NCBI RefSeq assembly: GCF_019649055.1
Contig: NW_026570234.1
Location: 1,674,001 to 1,738,000, forward strand
Direction: 5' to 3'
DNA: 64,000 nt
Source of the DNA: Paramacrobiotus metropolitanus
Taxonomy: Eukaryota > Tardigrada > Eutardigrada > Parachela > Macrobiotidae
This document shows positions 57,301-64,000 of this stretch, piece by piece (the first letter of the stretch is position 1; the number at the start of each line of letters is the position of its first letter). The position numbers and the translations under genes were made by a program. The notes below the pieces were generated by a model. The model saw only the letters and a list, made by a program, of their open reading frames with translations, was not told the origin of the DNA and made no database searches.

Positions 57301-58130
57301 GTACTGTATCCCGAACATTACGGGAGGAAATATCACCTCCCAGGGGACACATACCATGGATTTAAAGTGAAAGCTGGGTTAGCCGCGACACGTGAGTGCA
57401 TCTTTTCTGGTTTTCTGTGTACCTGTAAGCACGCCCGGCCAACTAAAGCTTTTCTTCTTTTTGTTATAGTCGTTCCCATCGTGTTTCCGCTTCTCGCCTC
57501 CATGCCACATTTTTCTGAGACGTTAACTACATCGCTTGGTGGCTACGGTTATGCAGACCATGAGAAATGGTAACGAAAACCTTGATGATATTTTGCGCAA
57601 TCGAAACATCTTTGTGTAGTGTTGTTTGCGAGTAGGTGCTGGCTGGACGGTGACCATCTGTGGATTCCCTGGGTGACTTTCATTGTGCCACTATTGGCTG
57701 CTGGCGTACTGAACATCGTTGCGGTGTTAATATATATCTACAGTAAGTCAAGCCAGCTTCTTCTATTTCAACCAATCACAGACTTTTTAAATGTATGAAA
57801 GGCTGTTTCTGTAACTCAGAATTTCTAATGTTTCTACTGTTATTAGCAATTAGGAAGCGTCGACAAGGGTTCTCACTCGGCGAAAATGGTAAATGGAACG
57901 ATGCCGATGCTGTCAAGCATAGACTTTACGGCGTGATCATCAACACCGGTTTGATGGGATTGATCTGGTTGAGCGTGTGGCTGGCGCTCTTCTCCTGCTT
58001 CATTGACCAGACACTGCAGTACATCTTCGTTCTATTATTGACTGTCGCGTGTGGATCGCAAGCGGTGTACATTATCATCTTCCAAGGGATAATTTCGGGC
58101 CGGAGTTCAAAGAACACGAGCAGCGCCTGA
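54308..58130 (+). CDS. Adhesion G-protein-coupled receptor
   Basis: Ten exons: 54308-54674, 54761-55129, 55333-55473, 55648-56264, 56425-56621, 56689-56981, 57069-57391, 57470-57569, 57636-57742, 57847-58130. All junction phases agree if one base is added in exon 4, giving 932 residues. The product is a cell-surface receptor. Layout: hydrophobic N-terminus; unrecognised Cys/Tyr-rich ectodomain; Ser/Thr-rich mucin-like stalk (KSTTTRSTTALSTITSPVTS); GAIN-like region; GPS motif with CIFLNY, GCRMT and CTCDHLTPF, self-cleavage expected between Leu and Thr at about 611/612; then seven membrane helices, with the conserved CWL in extracellular loop 2 and IRKRRQG in loop 3. The cytoplasmic tail is very short (SGRSSKNTSSA). 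The start is uncertain; an upstream exon may exist. The donor GTTA|GTTTTT of exon 2 is weak but is the only one fitting the stalk frame. Confidence 0.88.
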
Positions 58131-58973
58131 AACAGCAGCCGACCGTATGCCACTGCGCGGGTATAATTTCCGGCCTTACAACGGGATGGTTCACTGCCAG
58201 ATTTTCGTAGTGTCCAGTTAGATCATAAGCTGACCCGATGTGTTTCATTCTCGACTGTCGCTCTTTTTTGAACACGTATTTCCACTTTTTTTTACCGCTC
58301 GCTAGCAAAGCGCCGCAAAACTTTCTTTTGGTGTTCCCTTAAATTTCAGAAGCATAGTAATTCATTGATTTTGTAGGTGCCATTACCAGTAGTTTTAGTT
58401 TGTTAGCAATCACTCGTTTGTTACACCACTATACATTTCCCGATTTCACCAGAAGCGAACTGAAAAAAGCGAGAAACCTCCAGCCCTAGCAATAAGCTGT
58501 CGGTTATTTGCTGTTTGCAGTAATAAGGGTACAGGAGTTCTTAAAGTTCATCAGGTACTAACCCGGTACTTTTAAAACTGAAGCTTCCATCATGCATACT
58601 CCGTGCAGCAAACGGTGAAACCATACAGGGTGCAGCAATAAACCGGAAGCAAACCAAATTATCAATTTCCCTACTATGCTAACGGTAGGATACTAGTAAA
58701 ATGAACGTTAGCATGCATTGGCGGACCGGAGCGAGGCTTTAGCAAAATTTCCGCTGCTTTGGCGGTATAGGGCCGCACAAGAAGTAGTGCATCGTGGGAT
58801 AACGGCGCATCGTACAAAAGTATGTAAAAATATGCCCCTAGGCCAGTTTTTTCTCGTTATGTTAACTTCTAAATATGTTGGAAACTGCATTTATTTAAGT
58901 TTCGTCTTGCAAGAAACAGTGAAGAAGAGCATAATTACTTATGAAATAATATTCCATGGGCTATTCATTTGCA

Positions 58974-59150
58974 GAAGGTATCTGTGGAGATAAAGGAGCG
59001 GACGATCTTGTGTTTTGTCGTGATTTGGAGACGTTGCGCACAGTATGCACAAGCTACAATCATATACCGACCACGACACAATCGGTAGAGCTTCCTTTCT
59101 CAAGCAGTTACGTAAACCTGGATGAGTGCCTAAACCTGACTACGAAGTAG
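58974..59150 (+). other. Exon-like frame with an LRRNT-like pattern
   Basis: After a TTTGCAG acceptor the frame reads EGICGDKGADDLVFCRDLET, then VCTSYNHIPTTTQSVELPFS and a stop at 59148. The order Cys...Cys...IP...(V)EL is reminiscent of the N-terminal cap of leucine-rich-repeat proteins. No repeats follow, and no partner exon is seen. Weak. Confidence 0.2.
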
Positions 59151-59234
59151 ACAGGAACCTCAAGAATCCCTGCTACAAACACGAGAAATACAAGAATAAG
59201 AAGAGCAAACTTACCGACCATACACGCTAGATGG

Positions 59235-59329
59235 TACTGTAATGACACAGGTTTAAGGAACGCTCTAGGGGCCGGGCAGCGCACACACCACGCCTCCCCT
59301 ACGTTCCTTAAACCTGTGTCACTACAGTA
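59235..59329. mobile_element. MITE-like element, 95 bp
   Basis: Arms of 28 bp (59235-59262 and 59302-59329) pair with a single mismatch: TACTGTAATGACACAGGTTT then AAGGAACG. The spacer is 39 bases. The outer ends TACTGTA.T.ACACA.GTTTA match the element at 52951-53096, so the two are probably the same family with different interiors. Confidence 0.8.
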
Positions 59330-60431
59330 ACAGAAGCGATAGATGCAGAGCGAAGAAGGACCGAAGTCACGGAAGATTTAGAGAAGCGAAAGGTCACCAC
59401 GTTACACTGCACTACAAGTCCGAAGATGACTGCGAATGCCAGTGAAGTTGAAGGTCAACCGAAGGCTTGAGAGTATAACACTCAGAGGTCTCAGGCTGTT
59501 CCTCTTACTCAAAAGCAAACTGGTTCAACCGTGAATTTAATCGCATCGAGATCAGATCCCTAGCTGCAAAACCGAAAAAATGCTTATCCTAGTACAGTGC
59601 GCCGCTGCTTTTATAAGCAATTATTTGGACACATGCAGGTGCCACTCTGCCACACAAGTATCACCCGGAGAAAAATAAGATACTCGAACAACAACAAATA
59701 CAGCCAGCTGACCATTGGCTAATAAAAGCCACAAAATACACGTGGAACAATCCGACTCGTCGTACAAGCGTATTACATAGCCTAAACTCCCGTAAGTCAT
59801 CGTGGGATCAAGGTTACGTCTCACGTGCCCGTCGAGGTCGAAGTTTCTTGCTGGTGAATTCTCAGAAGTATATGTAGAAGTAAGGGTAAACTTCGGGGTA
59901 TCAGCCAAAGTAGACGTAGAAGTACCGGTAGACGTACGTACAGATGTGGATGGGTGCACCCATACACGTTAATTCCGGCTCTTCAGCTACCGTTATTATC
60001 GAATTTTTGGCCCTGGGGGCTGGGATGTAAATAGTTCGAACGTGTTGGCGGAGTGAGGCTTATTTCGGGGAGGAGGCGCAATTTCGGTGGGTGGTATTGT
60101 AACGGTTTTATTTCGAAGGGGATATTATATTTCAAACAACTGCGCATCTATAGCCGACAGGAAGGCGGACGGGTGGAAGCCACCCGGTTCTAGTGAAGTC
60201 GAATGCAGTAATTGCCGGTTTATATAGCCACACAACCTTGCGAACAGCATTTGGTTATTCTGGAGCATACGAGTATACCGACCTATACGGCTTTAAGTGT
60301 TTGCCAACGAGCACCACATTATGTTGATGTCCGTTTACTGTTTGTCCGTTACACTTGTCGGCATGGACTACAATAAGCCACATCACAAATAACGCCAAAC
60401 ACATAAATAAGCTTGAGTTAGTATAAAGTCA

Positions 60432-62224
60432 TTAGACTATGGCATCGATAAAGTCTTGCAGTTCACGGTTGGAACTTCCGCCCGGTGCGACGACCTCCCG
60501 AATCTTATCCTTCCATTTCAGCGCTGCCTTCCGAGCCGCGTCACTCTCATAGCTGACACGCCGAACGGCCGCGACAATTTTCTCACTGTTGATATTTTTT
60601 TTCTCTTCATCATTAGCAGCGTGCTCACGGCGAATCAGCGACTCTCCCACACCCAGCTCTTCGACCCACAATGCGTTCTCCAGTTGATCCCCAAAGATGG
60701 GCCAACCGACAACGGGCTTGCCGTGGAACAAACTCTCGATCGTGCTATTCCATCCGCAATGGCTTATAAAAACCGCGGTGGCTCGGTGGGCCAGGATCAG
60801 TTTTTGCGGTGCCCAGTGTAAAAACAGTCCCGGTGCATCCGGATTATCCAAGTGTGTATCGATGCCGACGCGTACGTCACCCGGTAGAATGGATTGCTGA
60901 TGCTGGCGGATGGAAAAGATGAAGGGCTTTTTCAGCGCCTGCAGGGCCTTAGCGACCTCCACGATACGGCTTTCGTTGGGAATGACCACCGAGCCAAACG
61001 ACACGTATACCACTGAGTTGTTTGGTTGACGGTCCAGCCAACGTGTGACCTGAGAATATAGCTTACAGCGGAGTTGTACGTAGATTAACATCGAACTCGT
61101 ATAATCAATTTTATTATTCGCTTGTACGTCTCTCGAACACTTCGGGGTTTCTGGTTTCTAACCGGATGCGCCTTGCGCGTGTACAAGTCTATCGGTTGCA
61201 ATACTTTTAATAGGTTCTGTTTTCTCATTCTGAGTTTGGTAATAATCGAAGTTTTAAGATTAAATTTATCGTCGGAAATGCATTAGATTCTCGCTTCGCG
61301 TAGATCGTGGCTTATGCATATTTTTGATTATGCTACATTGAAATTATTAGCTCATACTCTGTCGTTGAGTCAGACGGTAAGATCGATATTACGATATTTA
61401 TTCCGTCGTTATGGTCTCTGCGTCACCTGTTTCCCTAACTCGGCATGGCTGGGATTCTTATCACCCTTCTCTTCCGGCATAAACGGTCCCACGCAGTAAT
61501 ACTCCATGTTGCTCATACGGGAATCCTGCTTGATTTCATCAATAAAACGCTGCTCGATTTCCCGGAACGAATTAATAAGGAATCCGTTCGCCGTAGAGAA
61601 GAACTGGTTAATGGTTAAAGACAACTCTTTCTGCGTTGGGCCGATTGCCGGTTGTGGGCCTTCCGACTCGGGACGGATTATGTCAAAACGTTCCATATGG
61701 TTTGTCTCGATGACCGGTGTGCGCTCGGTGACATAAAGCATATTGCGGAACGGTCCAAGGGATGAGCAATTTAGGAAGTAGTACGGCAGCTTCCGCTCAA
61801 CACACCCGACCATCGCTCCGGCCACGAAAATATCGGCCACCACCGCGTTAACCGGCACGGTGATACCATACTGATCTTGGCCATCCGCGGGGGGCTGCCC
61901 AGCCACCGGTATCCCTTTGACGAGTTTTTGCAGCGCCGGCAGACCGTGATCCTGGAACTTCATCACGGAAGTCACGGTGAGAGCATCATCCGATTCACAC
62001 TCGGGGATGCCATCTTCCAGTCCAATCAGGTGGATGGATTTTTCGTCCTCCGGAGTTAACTCGCACTTCTTGCGAAGATGTTCCACGGCCGCTTTGCAGA
62101 TAACGAAGGTAACTTTGTGATTACGTGCTCTTAGTTTGCGGGCCAGTCCCACCATCGGGATAGTGTGTCCGAATCCTGGGATCGAAATCAGCAAGAAATG
62201 TTTTATGGTGTTCTGAGCTGCCAT
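60432..62224 (-). CDS. UDP-glycosyltransferase, soluble plant-type (GT1)
   Basis: Exons 62224-61427 and 61049-60432 join in phase 0 (AAACAG|GTGACG donor, TTCTCAG acceptor; intron 377 bases) to give 471 residues. GT1 enzymes transfer sugar from a UDP-sugar to small lipophilic acceptors for detoxification or pigment and hormone conjugation. The N-terminal domain starts directly with HFLLISIPGFGHTIPM; His20 matches the catalytic base and Asp131 (VVADIF) its partner. The sugar-donor signature (about 345-388) reads WAPQ, LAHRATAVFISHCGWNSTIE then GWPIFGDQLENA. HCGWNS, absence of a signal peptide and absence of a C-terminal membrane anchor are features of plant and bacterial UGTs, not of the ER-anchored animal class. 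It is therefore expected in the cytosol. Intact; acceptor unknown. Confidence 0.93.
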
Positions 62225-62229
62225 GGTAG

Positions 62230-64000
62230 GTACAGTAATAACTTTAAGCGAAGTTCACCGGCGCTGCTAGCGATCTGACTGTCTTGAGAAATCAAACAAA
62301 CTGGCGAAACGTAGAAGTAAGACTATGATACAAAGCCGGAAAAGGTATCAGTTCGCTATCGCCGCCATGCGCTGATAAGATAAGCACTTTAATTGTTTGG
62401 AAATGCTAATAATCAAAATACTACGAGCGCATGATTTATTCAGTAATGGATTTCTGCTCGGCATTCAAGGCGCTGTCACATCTTTCCCGCATTCATTGTA
62501 ATTAGGTCTGATCATGAGCCAATAATTTTGTCAAATTGCATTTCACAATTAGCATTGCCTGAAATTTGCTCTGGTTCTGCAAAGTGCGCATCAAATTAAT
62601 GGAAAGAATTTCCTTTAATTCGTTATACAAGCGCAGTACGAGTTCTGTAATCGATCTGCGGTGGCACTTGCCAAGGAATACGTGTAATGGTAATAATTAT
62701 TATTAATAACTGACAACGGTAGTACATTTTTCTTGTTCTGCTGGCTTGCTGTGATCTAAATGATGAACTCTGTTATTGGCGTATTTCACAGAAAGAAAAA
62801 CTTTGAGCGACTGCTATTTCAGAATGTGTGGAAATCAACCGTTTCTGATTGCCGAGCGTCCAGCTCAACAGCAGTCTTATCTTTACATCCTGCTTCTGAT
62901 TCAGTGGTGGCGCTCCACCTAGTCGTTTACACGCTTACGGCGTTACGCCAACCGATGAATAATGATTAATGTGAGATCGATTAATGTGATGTGCTTAACA
63001 AGACTGAATACGATCCTGACAAAACGTTTGTACGAACCGCGGCTCCGGTAATCCGCCGCCATATCTTCGTCCATACTCCATCTGATGACCATCGCCACAA
63101 AAGAACGTCATCAGATTGTTAAAGATAATAATTTTTGTTTACTAGTATATCTCGTGATCGATTCCCCGCTTGATTAAGCGGGTGTTGAGCGTGAAGTGGC
63201 AGCTGTGGATGTTGGTTGTGGTTCGACAGGGTGCATTTCTTTGCAAGTTCGCAGGCCAAACTACACGCCAGATTCATAGCTACACGCATATCAGTAAGGG
63301 ACAGTCTAACTGCGGAGCGCATTTACGCATTGTGGCAAACGTAGTGCAGTGGCCATCGTGCTAGGCGCTAACATCGCGCTTAAGAAGAGATTATACCGAT
63401 TTCGACCTCTTTCGACTATTCTCACTGGCACAATGCGTGCGCTTGTGCTACATCATAAGTTCATAACTACACATCTGACCTAACACTATGATATTTTCAC
63501 TACATTGAAAGTCTGAAATTGGTTAGACAATTTTAATAGGTAAAAGTCACTGATCAAAAGCCGTTATTTTCCGGATGTAATAACAATTCAAGCAGATTTT
63601 TGAAATTTTTCTTTCAAACGTAGCGATGTGCTCCGCTAAAATGACTAAAGTTCTGTGGAGCGTTTTTCCAAAAAAACAACCATTCTTGAAAAAAACAAAC
63701 TTTTTGACACCCAAAGTTACTTTTTTTTATTTTTGACAGAATATACAAACATTTTCTGCGAAAACGCTCCACAATTCTTCTTGAAAATAATTTTTCTTAA
63801 ATCTGATCAAATGTCAGAATTTTCTGACATCTTTGAAAATTGTTATTGAGTTTAGAAGTCATTTTTGGAAAAATTTTCAGAACGTGGCGAAGAACCCTCT
63901 TTTGTTCTGCGCTTTCCTTTGCTCTTACCGATTCTGCGCTTGCAGGGCCGCCACACCACATTGTGTGCACACCGAAGAGTGGACTTTGGCCACTCTTTCA
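62230..64000. other. Non-coding interval downstream of position 62224
   Basis: This is the 5' flank of the minus-strand glycosyltransferase and beyond. No gene is supported. Short frames at 62760-62969 and 63119-63364 overlap on both strands and lack motifs. A small inverted repeat AGAGTGG...CCACTCT lies at about 63976-63996, at the window edge. Confidence 0.45.

Noticed and set aside
59621-59959. Ser/Thr-rich minus-strand frame of 112 codons
   Set aside because: The Thr/Ser run is the reverse reading of a simple GTAGA(A/C)GTA-type repeat; no exon partners or family motif.

Overview
This is a eukaryotic, intron-rich animal window. Every protein gene that can be reconstructed is split by GT-AG introns with consistent phases, and the content (an APC scaffold with a PDZ-ligand tail, an adhesion GPCR, amidated neuropeptide precursors) is metazoan. 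The EFLamide-type peptide precursors and the abundance of lineage-private sequence suggest an ecdysozoan. A tardigrade is my best guess, but that is inference and nothing in the window proves it.

Layout. 3-590: remnant of a Ty3/gypsy polyprotein. 1.1-2.6 kb: a block repeated at 10.35-12.3 kb, with a partial copy at 8.57-8.85 kb. 4.2-8.5 kb (+): a dihydroflavonol-reductase-like SDR gene with an unrecognised N-terminal extension. It looks damaged: catalytic Tyr is His, and there is an in-frame TAG, a frame break and a fold-back palindrome. 12.4-16.3 kb: mostly non-coding, with one Cys-rich ORF. 16.36-35.78 kb (+): a 13-exon APC (adenomatous polyposis coli) homologue of about 1,681 residues. 36.7-43.7 kb: two small, head-to-head, two-exon peptide precursor genes whose proteins both end in PEP(S/N)EFLG(R/K)-stop. 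44-53 kb: gene-poor and repeat-rich, with decayed coding-like sequence, a large inverted repeat, a ~60-bp minisatellite, hairpins and a MITE-like element. 54.3-58.1 kb (+): an adhesion GPCR with GPS and seven membrane segments. 60.4-62.2 kb (-): a soluble plant-type UDP-glycosyltransferase in two exons. The rest to 64 kb shows no gene.

The genes do not form one pathway. The notable points are the paralogous, divergently arranged EFLamide-like precursors, the plant-like reductase and glycosyltransferase at opposite ends, and exon-edge duplications inside APC introns. Several coding exons (APC twice, SDR, GPCR, a small secreted ORF) read through only if one base is missing from the sequence. 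The shared direction points to base-drop errors in the assembly at least as much as to gene decay. No database search was possible; homologies are from recognised motifs.
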